Part shown: positions 50,072 through 58,365 of the stretch, piece by piece | Numbering within the stretch: the first letter of the stretch is position 1 | How the letters are laid out: every line of letters starts with the position of its first letter | Source: Fontibacillus puldeungensis | Lineage (GTDB): Bacteria > Bacillota > Bacilli > Paenibacillales > Paenibacillaceae | Direction: 5' to 3' | DNA length: 64,000 nucleotides | Assembly (NCBI RefSeq): GCF_042678945.1 | Contig: NZ_JBHTLM010000005.1 | Location: 62,001-126,000 of the forward strand | Position numbers and translations under genes: made by a program | The notes under the pieces: model-generated | What the model was told of the DNA's origin: nothing | Database searches by the model: none | Seen by the model: the letters and a program-made list of their open reading frames with translations, nothing else

Positions 50072-50630
50072 GTTGGAGTTCCTTTCGATATTCGCTGGGA
50101 GAACAGTTCTTTAAACTTCGGAACACTTTATAGAAATTAGAAGGGCTCTGGAAGCCCGCCTCATAGCAGATCTCCAAATTCGTCAGGTCGGTGTAGTTAA
50201 GCAAATGGGCCGCTTTATCGATACGTATTTTTTCTAAATAGGCACGCGGAGTTTCGGAAGTTTCTTGCTTAAATAAGCGTTCCAGATAAAAAGGGCTTAG
50301 GCCCACCTGACCGGCTATATCGCTTAATGTCACATTTTGCTTATAGTGATTGACCAGAAAAGCAATCGTATTCCTGACAATCTCAATATGCGGGGAATGC
50401 TCCACCTCAGGCTGGCATCTTTTGCAAGGGCGGAAGCCAGCAGCTTCCACTTCGTTAATATCAAGATAGAACTCTACGTTCACTTTCTTGGGCTTTCTTG
50501 ATCTGCAGGAAGGACGGCAGTATATCTTCGTGGTTTTGACTGCTGTAAAAAACAGACCATCATATTTACGATCACAAGCTATGATTTTCTCCCACATTTC
50601 TTCAAATGATAGGTTTATACTCGCAGCCAT
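50058..50630 (-). CDS. adaA: AdaA: methylphosphotriester-DNA methyltransferase and AraC-type activator
   Basis: About 190 residues. The N-terminal Ada zinc domain has the four Cys set (YCRPSCRSRKPKKV and RPCKRCQPE), where the first Cys accepts a methyl from a DNA phosphotriester. The C-terminal AraC HTH reads VTLSDIAGQVGLSPFYLERLFKQETSETPRAYLEKIRI. After methylation it activates the operon. I chose the ATG at 50630, with GTGGAG just upstream. It leads adaA-alkA-ogt. In B. subtilis alkA is divergent from adaAB, so the single operon here is a variant order. Confidence 0.95.
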   Translation of the reverse strand: MAASINLSFEEMWEKIIACDRKYDGLFFTAVKTTKIYCRPSCRSRKPKKVNVEFYLDINEVEAAGFRPCKRCQPEVEHSPHIEIVRNTIAFLVNHYKQNVTLSDIAGQVGLSPFYLERLFKQETSETPRAYLEKIRIDKAAHLLNYTDLTNLEICYEAGFQSPSNFYKVFRSLKNCSPSEYRKELQHEVD

Positions 50631-50768
50631 GTCACTCCACATCCTTTTTGATCCCCATGGTTCTCTATTTCAATTTTACGGCTCTTTATACTGGTATGCC
50701 CCATTTTATCAAGGAATAGGCTTCCCTTTCATCCTCGATCTTGCTCTTATGGTCTAAATGGACGGCGA

Positions 50769-51177
50769 TCATCCAACCAACACCTGTATTTCTAGCGATT
50801 GATTCCGGAAACTATCATATAATTCGGTAACCAGAATCAAATCGGTCTCGATTTTGTTTTTCGCCAAAAAGGCATGAATTTGTTGAAGTCTCTCTTTCTT
50901 GTTGTCTTCATTATACGTCAGACACAAGTATTTTCCCCTTGGTATGGTGCTCACGGTGAATTCTAAATCGGTGAACTCTTGCCGGAATGCTTCCATGTTC
51001 ATTGTCAGGTAAGCGGAAGTATAGGTTTCCAGACCGCCCCATATCGTAGTACCGATACCCGGATTCTTCATTTACAAAAGCAGGCGTAAGCAACCCGATT
51101 TTGTCGTAATGCCGCAAGGCTTGTATGGACACGTTATTGATTTTTGCCGTTTCGCCAATCGAAAACTTAGTTTTCAT
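50769..51177 (-). pseudogene. MerR/BmrR-type regulator with internal deletion and frameshift
   Basis: The N-terminal part from the ATG at 51177 is an intact MerR HTH (IGETAKINNVSIQALRHYDKIGLL, GYRYYD). Then the frame shifts; the continuation in another frame (GGLETYTSAYLTMNMEAFRQ to the end at 50769) is the last part of a GyrI-like effector domain. A normal BmrR-type protein has about 270 residues; here about 130 remain, so the middle coiled coil and the start of the effector domain are deleted. The operator upstream is intact. AAAGGGG is a possible ribosome site. Confidence 0.85.
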
Positions 51178-51194
51178 ACAAAAAGCCCCTTTAC

Positions 51195-51211
51195 TCTATA
51201 CTTGGTATAGA
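51195..51211. promoter_or_regulatory. MerR-type operator dyad
   Basis: TCTATAC-TTG-GTATAGA is a perfect 7-3-7 dyad about 20 bp before the broken MerR gene, between it and the short relic ORF at 51275. It is a typical site for a MerR regulator. Confidence 0.65.
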
Positions 51212-51274
51212 CTTTACAATTTGAATTGAGCAAAAACAAGTCCTTCATTCAAATCAAAAGGAGCACTGGTAAAC

Positions 51275-51304
51275 ATGAAAAAATTATGTTTTATTGTAGG
51301 CTAG
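51275..51304 (+). pseudogene. Start of a lost oxidoreductase gene (9 codons) or leader peptide
   Basis: AAAAGGAG is followed, 11 bp on, by ATG and nine codons (MKKLCFIVG) and then TAG. The hydrophobic start KLCFIVG resembles the first Rossmann strand of an SDR protein. Its promoter faces the MerR dyad, so it may be the remains of the regulator's target. A nine-residue leader peptide is the alternative. Confidence 0.4.
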
Positions 51305-51354
51305 GGTCTTTTTCCTTACTAAATCCGGGACAAACTATAAATTGAGGTGTGCTT

Positions 51355-51915
51355 ATGAGCTTAAGGTTTGAATCTTTGAGTCGCCATTCTGCGGAAATTG
51401 AAAAAGTAAAAGAACTGTTCCGCACTTCTTTTCCTAAAAGTGAACAAATCCCTTTGTGGTTTTTACGAATGAAATTCAAGCAAGACTTTGTCGATTTTTT
51501 TGTCTTCTATGACGACAATCAGTTTGTGGGTTTTACTTACTTAATTACGCATCAACAGTTAACGTTTATTTTATATCTGGCCATCGATCCTTCCTTACGG
51601 TCGCAGGGTTACGGGCAGAAGGTGCTGGCCGGAATTAAAGAAAAGTACCCCGGGAATCGGATCGTCCTGAATATAGAAGCCGTGGATGAGTCGTCAGACA
51701 ATTACCAGCAGCGGCTGAAGCGCAGGGAATTCTATGTACGCAATGGTTACATAAATACAGGTCTGCAACTCATAGAGCGCGGAGCTTTATACGAGGTCTT
51801 GGTGGATCAAGGCGAAGTCGATCTGGAGGAGTACCGCTATCTGTTCAAAAAGTTTGTGGGCGCCTTTCTCTACCGATTTTTTAAGCCAAAATTGTATACA
51901 TGCAAAGGCATTTAG
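51355..51915 (+). CDS. GNAT-family N-acetyltransferase
   Basis: 186 residues. The acetyl-CoA-binding loop lies in LYLAIDPSLRSQGYGQKVL (Q/RxxGxG/A), with the GNAT beta strands before it and RIVLNIEAVDESSDN after. The N-terminal region SRHSAEIEKVKELFRTSFPKSE is typical for the RimI-like group. The substrate is unknown. The ATG at 51355 has GAGG 7 bp upstream. Confidence 0.9.
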   Translation: MSLRFESLSRHSAEIEKVKELFRTSFPKSEQIPLWFLRMKFKQDFVDFFVFYDDNQFVGFTYLITHQQLTFILYLAIDPSLRSQGYGQKVLAGIKEKYPGNRIVLNIEAVDESSDNYQQRLKRREFYVRNGYINTGLQLIERGALYEVLVDQGEVDLEEYRYLFKKFVGAFLYRFFKPKLYTCKGI

Positions 51916-51940
51916 GCCAAAGCACTTTCCCTTATTTCAT

Positions 51941-52360
51941 TCAGTTCGAAAAATTTTCTTAAATGCGGGAACAGCAAACCCATCACCTAAAATGTCCATG
52001 GATTTGAAATAATTAAGCTCTAGGAACTGGTCCAACTTTTCAGAAGTCTCATGCATCGGTGTATGCGTTAAAAACGCGATCTCCGGGATAAAAACAACCT
52101 CAGGAGCAACTCTCCGATGGATGTCCTGTATGGCTTGTAATTCGACCCATTAACACAGGTTTTATATGCATAGCATTCCACTGATTCATCTCATGCAGAT
52201 CTGCAAACTTCGGGCACTCAGGTATCTTTACACCACACCAATCCTCAATATATCTCTTATTTCCGCCCCTGGTGATATGATTGTGTAAATCTGCTTTGGG
52301 TACTTTTCTCATTTCAGCCAAGCTATTTTGCTGCAAAGCCGCTATAAACTGATCTTTCAT
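51941..52360 (-). pseudogene. Adenosine deaminase-family gene, deleted and frameshifted
   Basis: From the ATG at 52360, the frame reads EMRKVPKADLHNHITRGGNKRYIE and then 30 residues more, after which the frame is lost near 52130. In another frame the sequence continues AIQDIHRRVAPEVVFIPEI and FNYFKS-like LELNYFKSMDILGDGFA, ending at 51941. These are parts of an adenosine-deaminase-like amidohydrolase of about 340 residues. The HxH start is kept, but the middle and the C-terminal catalytic residues are missing. Confidence 0.8.
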
Positions 52361-52456
52361 AAGTTACCCGCCTCCCCTGGATTCTCAATAATGACTTTCT
52401 AATCTATACGGTAGGGCTAATGAATGGTTACACAAGACACGTAAAACAACAAAAAA

Positions 52457-52477
52457 GGAGATCTCTTAAAGACCTCC
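52457..52477 (-). terminator. Terminator of the AraC gene at 52502
   Basis: On the - strand GGAGGTCT pairs with AGATCTCC (one G-U pair) around 5 nt, followed by six T. Confidence 0.75.
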
Positions 52478-52501
52478 CAATATGCTAGTTACTCTTGTTA
52501 A

Positions 52502-53395
52502 CTATCTCTTTGGTTTTACCCTAATCCACACTTCGCTCCAGCATGTGCTGCCGTTGCCGTAATACAGTTCCAATTCATAACCGTCAATCTTTTCATAATC
52601 GGCCGTCGGCATCCACTCGGTGTATACTCGCTTGGTAAGATTCTGAATAGCTTCGCTTGTACCAGCCACTGTATGATTTTCAGTTCTGAAAATCGCCCAT
52701 GTTGCAGCTGGAACAATCACTTCTTCATACCCCTCCGTTTGGCTTTTGCTTGTTTTATAGGCGAAAAGCATATAAGGAAACGAATTATTACCTTCAACCG
52801 GACGGTAATCGCAAATAGCATTGACCAAACATAAATTGTTCGGTGCTTCTGGAATCATGTTCGTTGATCTGGTAAGTTTGTCGATCCTGCCGTCACTAAG
52901 TGCATCTAGCCAAAATTGAGGTATAGAATTGAAATTCTCCCCGTTATCCGTGGTCATAATACTTTCGATACCATAAACAACAAATGCATCCTTTGATTCA
53001 ATTCTGTAATTCATCGGAACAACTCCTCTAACTGTCAGTAGGAAAGAGATTCGGGGATAGGCTGTGAGAATCACGCCTTTATCGCGCGCCGATGACGGCG
53101 TTGTCCCATGAATATGGTTAAAGGCTCGTGTAAAAGATTCTGGAGAGTCGTAACCATACTTTAGCGCAAGGTCAATAATCTTAATGTTACTGTTCTGTAG
53201 CTCAAAAGCAGCAAGGGTCATCTTCCTACGTCTGATATACTCATGCAAGGAAACATCTGCTACTATTGAAAATACTCTCTGAAAATTGGAGTTGGAACAG
53301 CAAGCAATCCTTGCTGCTTTTGTCATATCAATATCCGTGCAGAGGTTATCTTCGATATAGTCGAGCGCTTTATTCATTCTTTCAACCCATGTCAT
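52502..53395 (-). CDS. AraC-family regulator with GyrI-like domain
   Basis: 297 residues. AraC HTH pair in the first 105 residues (MTKAARIACCSNSNFQRVFSIVADVSLHEYIRRRKM and YGYDSPESFTRAFNHIHG), followed by a GyrI-like domain (from about 130) opening YRIESKDAFVVYG and containing DGRID. The C-terminus has EVWIRV. GGAGGG precedes the ATG. It lies 37 bp downstream of a methyltransferase on the same strand and may share its promoter. Confidence 0.92.
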   Translation of the reverse strand: MTWVERMNKALDYIEDNLCTDIDMTKAARIACCSNSNFQRVFSIVADVSLHEYIRRRKMTLAAFELQNSNIKIIDLALKYGYDSPESFTRAFNHIHGTTPSSARDKGVILTAYPRISFLLTVRGVVPMNYRIESKDAFVVYGIESIMTTDNGENFNSIPQFWLDALSDGRIDKLTRSTNMIPEAPNNLCLVNAICDYRPVEGNNSFPYMLFAYKTSKSQTEGYEEVIVPAATWAIFRTENHTVAGTSEAIQNLTKRVYTEWMPTADYEKIDGYELELYYGNGSTCWSEVWIRVKPKR

Positions 53396-53432
53396 CCCGT
53401 TCCCTCCCCTCTGATATTAGTTAATCAGTTAT

Positions 53433-54266
53433 TCAGATAAAAATCCTTGCAGATGATGCGCAAATAATGCATGCCTTTTTTGCCCATATAATAGCGCGAC
53501 TTGTAGCCTCAACGATCGGCTTCAGAATCGGTTCAGCCGTGTAGTTTTGATAGGTGCGCTCAATGGTAAAACCGGCATCTGACAGCCAATCGTAAACTTG
53601 CGTTAGCGTAGGAATGTGCTTATACCAACACTTGGGCATAATGATTTGCTCACCGCTATTTGTGATGAGCTCCCAGTGACCCGTTCCGGTACAAATCTGG
53701 GTTATTGGATCATACACGCTGCCATAGGTAACGGTGCAACCCGTCGTGCCCAATTCGTCTGTCCCTTTGAAATAGCTGCTTTCTTGTAAGCTATTGAATC
53801 GATCAGTTGGATTATAATGCAAGTCAAAATCCATATAAAGGTGTCCACCCGTGCGAAGGGCTTCTGAAGCTTTTTTAATAAGGGATTTTTGCGCCTCTTT
53901 GTAGTCCATCTTGCTTTCAATGTTAATCAGGATATTGCCTGCCATGACTACAACATCAAAATCGACACCCCAACCGGAAGTTGCTGCATCCGCCTGATAA
54001 CAGCGTATATTCTGCAAACCCTCCATTCGGCGATAACAGCGCAGGAGCATATGCTCATCGGCATCAAAGCCTGTAACGAAATGATTCGCCATTGCTAGAG
54101 GGACACAGATCCTACCCCCACCGCAGGCAACTTCAAGTATATTCAGTGGTTGATTTCCCGTTTGCTCTGTAAGTACCTTTAACAGAAAATCGACGTCGTG
54201 TGTTTGGTTTTCAAACTGTTCATACACACTGGCATACCAATGTTTTGCGATATAATCTCTGTTCAC
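53433..54266 (-). CDS. Class I SAM-dependent methyltransferase
   Basis: 277 residues. Motif I is LNILEVACGGGRICVPLA near residue 45, followed by FDADEHML (acidic end of strand 2) and DVVVMAGNI. It fits the methyltransferase-25-like group. The start is a GTG at 54266 with AGGAGG 7 bp before it. The substrate is unknown. The C-terminus ends with a short Ile/Ala-rich tail. Confidence 0.9.
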   Translation of the reverse strand: MNRDYIAKHWYASVYEQFENQTHDVDFLLKVLTEQTGNQPLNILEVACGGGRICVPLAMANHFVTGFDADEHMLLRCYRRMEGLQNIRCYQADAATSGWGVDFDVVVMAGNILINIESKMDYKEAQKSLIKKASEALRTGGHLYMDFDLHYNPTDRFNSLQESSYFKGTDELGTTGCTVTYGSVYDPITQICTGTGHWELITNSGEQIIMPKCWYKHIPTLTQVYDWLSDAGFTIERTYQNYTAEPILKPIVEATSRAIIWAKKACIICASSARIFI

Positions 54267-54672
54267 AGATTTACCTCCTATTTTTCAGGAGGGTTAAAGC
54301 ACAGTAATCACCCTCCAAGAAATGAAACGGACGGACAAAACTGTTATATTACTCATCTATCATCACCCTTTCGACATTTAATGAAAAGCAGGAAAACTGT
54401 ATTTCACTATGATTTTAACTGGAATAATTTTTAGTACAAATGTAAAAATTCATTATAGTTATTCTGTCAAAGTTTACTTGAAGTAGTGCCTCCCGAAATG
54501 CAGAAGACGCTTCGCTTATTAAAGCAAAAAAGGTCTGTAGACTTAGACTTCTGCAGACCTCATATACTATGATCCCTTTTTAGCGAATAAAGAGTGGCCC
54601 TCACGCCTCGCTCTTAAATCCGAATACCACGTATCTATTCAAAAAAATCTTCAGGCGAGGTCGAAAACAGTA
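54267..54672. other. 406-bp non-coding stretch
   Basis: It holds the promoter region of the methyltransferase and a terminator at 54531. No coding frame or known motif was found in the rest. Confidence 0.6.
54531..54560 (-). terminator. Terminator of the PEP-mutase-family gene
   Basis: On the - strand AGGTCTGCAG pairs with CTACAGACCT (one wobble) around 10 nt, followed by six T. It lies about 110 bp after the stop of the broken gene at 54673. Confidence 0.75.
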
Positions 54673-55446
54673 CTAGTTCTCATACAGATGAGAGGTATCC
54701 ATATGCTCCAGAAGTTCAGCCGCATTCTTTTCCATGTAAGCAATCACTTTATCAGATAGGGCATTCCCAAAGCTAAATCGTCTTACGCCCAATGCTCTGA
54801 GCTTATTACAGTTTGTTAGGCCAGGTAATGACATCACATTCAGTGCAGCATTAAGATTCATTGTGATTTCTTTAATCTCATTCTCTTCCACTAAACCGGG
54901 AATAAAAATCCCACTAGCCCCACTCTCAACGTAGGCCTGCGCTCGCTCAATCGTCTACAATAGAGGATTTTGTCTTTGAAGGTATGTATCCGTTCTTGCG
55001 TTAACATAAAAATCCTTATATCCATGGCTCTCCAACGCCGCCCTTATATTCCTTAAAAGGTCACAATGCTCAGCGATCTCTCTTAATCCATTTTGTGTTT
55101 TGAGTGAATCCTCAATATTGATACCAGCAACCCCTGTATCTGCTGTCCTTAGCACATGATCCACAATGGTTTGCCTATCTTCTCCGTACCCCGCTTCAAT
55201 ATCCGCAGACACTGGAACCTTTACGTTCTCTGCTATAGTTTTAATGATTCCTAAATGCCTTTCAAAATTAATCAATTCTCCATCCGCATATCCTAGTGAG
55301 TTAGCGATCCCCCAACTGGTCGTACCAATGGCTTTGAATCCTGCTTTCTCAAGTATTAAGGCCGAAAGCAAATCCCAGGCGTTTCCTAGAAACAAGATAT
55401 CCTCTGAAAAATGCAGCTCCTTGAATTTCTGAATTTTGCTCATCAT
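54673..55446 (-). pseudogene. Isocitrate lyase/PEP mutase-family gene with one in-frame stop
   Basis: The first 163 codons carry FLGNAWDLLSALILEKAGFKAIGTTSWGIA and the metal-site region VSADIEAGYGEDRQ, NIEDS, VNARTDTYL. Then comes TAG at 54955-54957, and after it the same frame continues without a break (TIERAQAYVESGASGIFIPG) to the end at 54673. So a single codon, probably GAG or CAG, has mutated; nothing else is lost. The restored protein of about 257 residues fits the family. GAGGAGG precedes the ATG. Confidence 0.88.
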
Positions 55447-55540
55447 ATTTCCTCCTCGTTATGTTTATTAGAATCATTCTAACAAGTCTTCGCCCCCGAT
55501 CTCGTCCCCATTCTTGCTTTTATGGTCTGTTTTATAAAAC

Positions 55541-55577
55541 AAAAGAAGCGAAGCCATTGTGCCTCACTTCTTCTTTT
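55541..55577. terminator. Weak hairpin upstream of the PEP-mutase-like gene
   Basis: AAAAGAAG pairs with CTTCTTTT, flanked by T-rich sequence on either strand. It may end transcripts from the collagen-like gene. Confidence 0.4.
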
Positions 55578-55698
55578 ATCTACACATATATATTCAAATC
55601 CATGCGCCACAAGGAATTCCGCAAAAAAACTTGCCCTTATTTGTGATACAGTTCAGCTTAACGGGTCTATCGGTCAAACAAAGCGCGTAATTTCAAAA

Positions 55699-55721
55699 GG
55701 CCGTCGAAGCATTCGGCGGCC
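55699..55721 (-). terminator. Terminator of the collagen-like gene
   Basis: GGCCGTCGAA pairs with TTCGGCGGCC (one wobble) around a 3-nt loop, followed on the - strand by TTTT, 11 bp after the stop. Confidence 0.75.
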
Positions 55722-55732
55722 CGGGTTGTCGT

Positions 55733-57085
55733 CTATGCAATTTGCGTAATAACAAGATGTGCGGAAACTGGCCTTGTTCCTCCTGCTAATGGAGTGATCG
55801 TGAGTGCCGCGGCGTTGCCAGCAGGGTTTCGAACTGTGAGTACTGAATTAATGACCGTTGTTTGCACAAGAGCCATTCCTACTATTTGAGAAGTACCTGT
55901 TGCACGCCCGACCACCGTATAAGCCAGATCAGCGCCGTTGAGTGTTAAAATGAGTTGGCCCGGTTGATTTACACCTACCTGAAACAAAACCTGATAAGTA
56001 CCAATTGTCGCCAAGTTAAATGAGCTCGCATTTACACGCGTAATTTCAGTCCCACTGATTGGACCGTCCTGTGGAAAACTTACGTCCGTGTTGGGAGCGA
56101 CAGTTGCTGCATTATCAGGAGGCATCAAGGCAAAAAAATCTGCAAAGCCTATTACTCCACCTGTCGGTCCTGCTGGTCCCGCTGGTCCCGTTGCGCCTGC
56201 TGGTCCTACTGGTCCTGCAAGTCCTTCGGGTCCTGCTGGTCCTGTTGGTCCTGCTGGTCCTGCTGGTCCTGCTGGTCCTGCTGGTCCTGCTGGTCCTGCT
56301 GGTCCCGCTGGTCCCGCTGGTCCTGCCAACCCTGCTGCACCAATTGCTCCTGCAAGTCCTGCTATTCCTTGAGGGCCAAGTGCTCCTACAAGTCCTTCAG
56401 GTCCAATTGCACCAATCGCTCCTACAAGTCCTGCTATTCCTTGAGGACCAAGTGCTCCTGCAAGTCCTTCGGGTCCAAGTGCACCAATCGCTCCTACAAG
56501 TCCTGCTATTCCTTGGGGGCCAAGTGCTCCTGCAAGTCCTTCGGGTCCAATTGCACCAATCGCTCCTACAAGTCCTGCTATTCCTTGGGGGCCAAGTGCT
56601 CCTGCAAGTCCCTCGGGTCCAAGTGCACCAATCGCTCCTACAAGTCCTGCTATTCCTTGGGGGCCAAGTGCTCCTGCAAGTCCCTCGGGGCCAAGTGCAC
56701 CAATTGCTCCTACAAGTCCTGCTATTCCTTGGGGGCCAAGTGCTCCTGCAAGTCCCTCGGGGCCAAGTGCACCAATTGCTCCTACGAGTCCTGCTATTCC
56801 TTGGGGGCCAAGTGCTCCGGCAAGTCCTTCAGGTCCAATTGCACCAATCGCTCCTACAAGTCCCGCTATTCCTTGAGGTCCAAGTGCGCCAGCAAATCCT
56901 TGGGGCCCAGCTTCTGCAATTGCTCCGGCAAGTTCTTGAAGTAATTGCTGTCCTTTAGGAGGGGGACACGGTACCCGCACTATTTTTTTACAAACTCGAA
57001 GTCGACGTTTTTTCTTTTTTCCTTTTGGGCGGCATTCAATTACGATTTTCTTTTTACAGCGTTTGTTTCTATCCAGACAACTCAA
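55733..57085 (-). CDS. Collagen-like repeat protein with BclA-type C-terminal domain
   Basis: About 450 residues from the TTG at 57085, which follows GGGAGGTG by 6 bp; the upstream ATG at 57142 has none. Residues 1-50 form a basic, Cys-rich head with many KK/RR pairs (CKKKIVIEC, RVCKKIVRVPC). Then comes a pure Gly-X-Y region: seven full copies and one partial copy of a 24-residue unit (GALGPQGIAGLVGAIGA I/L GPEGLA), then GPA triplets. The last 135 residues resemble the trimeric TNF-like domain of exosporium BclA (GTYQVLFQVGVNQPGQLILTLNG). It would form a trimeric triple-helical filament on the spore or cell surface. No signal peptide or Cys-anchor motif is apparent. Confidence 0.9.
   Translation of the reverse strand: MSCLDRNKRCKKKIVIECRPKGKKKKRRLRVCKKIVRVPCPPPKGQQLLQELAGAIAEAGPQGFAGALGPQGIAGLVGAIGAIGPEGLAGALGPQGIAGLVGAIGALGPEGLAGALGPQGIAGLVGAIGALGPEGLAGALGPQGIAGLVGAIGALGPEGLAGALGPQGIAGLVGAIGAIGPEGLAGALGPQGIAGLVGAIGALGPEGLAGALGPQGIAGLVGAIGAIGPEGLVGALGPQGIAGLAGAIGAAGLAGPAGPAGPAGPAGPAGPAGPAGPAGPTGPAGPEGLAGPVGPAGATGPAGPAGPTGGVIGFADFFALMPPDNAATVAPNTDVSFPQDGPISGTEITRVNASSFNLATIGTYQVLFQVGVNQPGQLILTLNGADLAYTVVGRATGTSQIVGMALVQTTVINSVLTVRNPAGNAAALTITPLAGGTRPVSAHLVITQIA
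56365..56920. repeat. Tandem 72-bp repeats in the collagen-like gene
   Basis: Seven near-identical 72-bp units plus a partial one run in frame and encode the 24-residue collagen unit. They differ mainly in third codon positions and in one Ile/Leu position. Copy number is likely to vary between strains. Confidence 0.9.
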
Positions 57086-57341
57086 TAACGACACCTCCCT
57101 ATAAATATAGTTCAGTGTACGTAAGTCGTTTATCTCGGGCATGGACGAATAGCCGGTAATTGGCTGGACTAAAAACTATTTTAAGAATATTGGGTTCTGA
57201 AGACAAACAAAGAAGTGATCATTGAAACGATAAAGTTTCTTCTTCCCCCTCGCGCTCACGATTCCCTATTATTACATTTAGGTCTTTAAATAACTAACAA
57301 TAAGTACTAATATGTAATCAAACGGACATGGAGGTGTTCAA

Positions 57342-57800
57342 ATGGCTGATTTACTAACCGTCGATCAATTCGCCCAGATGCTCGAAATGCACCCTAGAAC
57401 GATCAGAAGATACATCCGAGAGAACCAACTAAAAGCGACAAAAGTCGGAGGAGAATGGAGAATTAGAAAGGAGGATGCAGAAATGTTTATGGGCAGTAAA
57501 ATTGATGAACTAAAATCAGAAGCTATGGACGACATTCAGGCTTTTATGGAAGGAAAAGACAGCGAGGTTGAGGGAAAACTTCAAGTATGTACAGTGCTCG
57601 ATTGTTATGTTGAAAACCTGGAGGCCTTAAAAATCTCCGAAATCATCATGCGGCACATGAATCAAGCGGACCCTGCGCGGGGAAAAGCGAAGTTCCAATA
57701 CTTTTTCGATGAGAAGGAGAAAAAAGGACGGTATATTATTTGGGGAACACCCGCCTTTGTTGGTAAAGTTCTTTCAGCGGTTGGGGAGGCAGTACAGTAA
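57342..57800 (+). CDS. Excisionase-type HTH protein with extra C-terminal domain
   Basis: 152 residues. The first 50 hold a MerR-like/excisionase HTH (LTVDQFAQMLEMHPRTIRRYIRENQLKATKVGGEWRIRKEDAEMF). The remaining about 100 residues form an alpha-beta domain with two strands (LQVCTVLDCYV, GRYIIWGTPAFVG) that I cannot assign. AGGTG precedes the ATG. It is divergent from the collagen-like gene with about 255 bp between starts and may control it. Confidence 0.85.
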   Translation: MADLLTVDQFAQMLEMHPRTIRRYIRENQLKATKVGGEWRIRKEDAEMFMGSKIDELKSEAMDDIQAFMEGKDSEVEGKLQVCTVLDCYVENLEALKISEIIMRHMNQADPARGKAKFQYFFDEKEKKGRYIIWGTPAFVGKVLSAVGEAVQ

Positions 57801-57891
57801 TGTGAAACGAGCAGTTCAGTAAAATCGATTTCCTACACGACGAAGTCCTGTTAAAATGACATGCCGTCGAATACGACGAAGAAAGATGAAT

Positions 57892-57937
57892 AAAGCGACT
57901 GCAGCCATGGCTTGGGGCCATCAGCGGCAGCCGCTTT
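57892..57937. terminator. Terminator between the HTH gene and the DUF2642 gene
   Basis: AAAGCGACTGC pairs with GCAGCCGCTTT (one wobble), with T-rich flanks on both sides; inside is an extra small stem. It ends both convergent genes. Confidence 0.75.
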
Positions 57938-57958
57938 ATTTTGTTATAATAATATTTT

Positions 57959-58258
57959 TTATTTTCCGGTTTCTGGCATGATCCAGACAACCTCGCACAA
58001 GCGAACGAAGAAGGTTGAATCCCTTTCTTGAATTACGACATGATCCGGCTTTGCGTCAACTACCATACCGCTTACTGATCCCCGAACCGTGTCGAGAACC
58101 GCTCTTTTTCCGATCAGACTACGCACGGCTGCGTACACGTAAGGCTCGATGACGACGACCTGAACTGGCTGTTGCATAGTGGGTGGCATCGAGTGCATCG
58201 GCTGGTTCATGCCCATTGTCATTTGAGGCATTACAGATGATGGTACCATGTTATTCAA
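57959..58258 (-). CDS. DUF2642-family protein, spore-coat-like
   Basis: About 99 residues from the TTG at 58258, which follows GGAGGG by 6 bp. A Met/Pro/Gln-rich head (residues 1-35) precedes a compact beta domain (VVVIEPYVYAAVRSLIGKRAVLDTVRGSVSGMVVDAKPDHVVIQ), the DUF2642 pattern found in Bacillus spore coat-associated proteins. The function is unknown. It lies downstream of the sigma-like gene on the same strand with about 110 bp between them. Confidence 0.82.
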   Translation of the reverse strand: MNNMVPSSVMPQMTMGMNQPMHSMPPTMQQPVQVVVIEPYVYAAVRSLIGKRAVLDTVRGSVSGMVVDAKPDHVVIQERDSTFFVRLCEVVWIMPETGK

Positions 58259-58365
58259 TTGAATCCCTCCGTTTTGGTATTCATACAAACCAATGTATGA
58301 GCCCGCCCACGAAAGAGTTCACGATATATTTGTTAAATTTGATACGGACGGCCCTACCCTTGACC

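Noticed and set aside
54955..54957. Amber codon read as pyrrolysine
   Set aside because: No pyl genes are visible, the family does not need the residue, and a single nonsense mutation explains it.
56365..56920. 72-bp direct repeats as a CRISPR array
   Set aside because: The repeats abut without spacers and encode a continuous collagen sequence in frame; no cas genes are near.
56059..56958. Long open frames on the + strand opposite the collagen-like gene
   Set aside because: They are Leu/Pro or Cys/Ser-rich shadows forced by the 72-bp repeats; no ribosome site, and the - strand frame has a clear Gly-X-Y pattern and a folded end domain.
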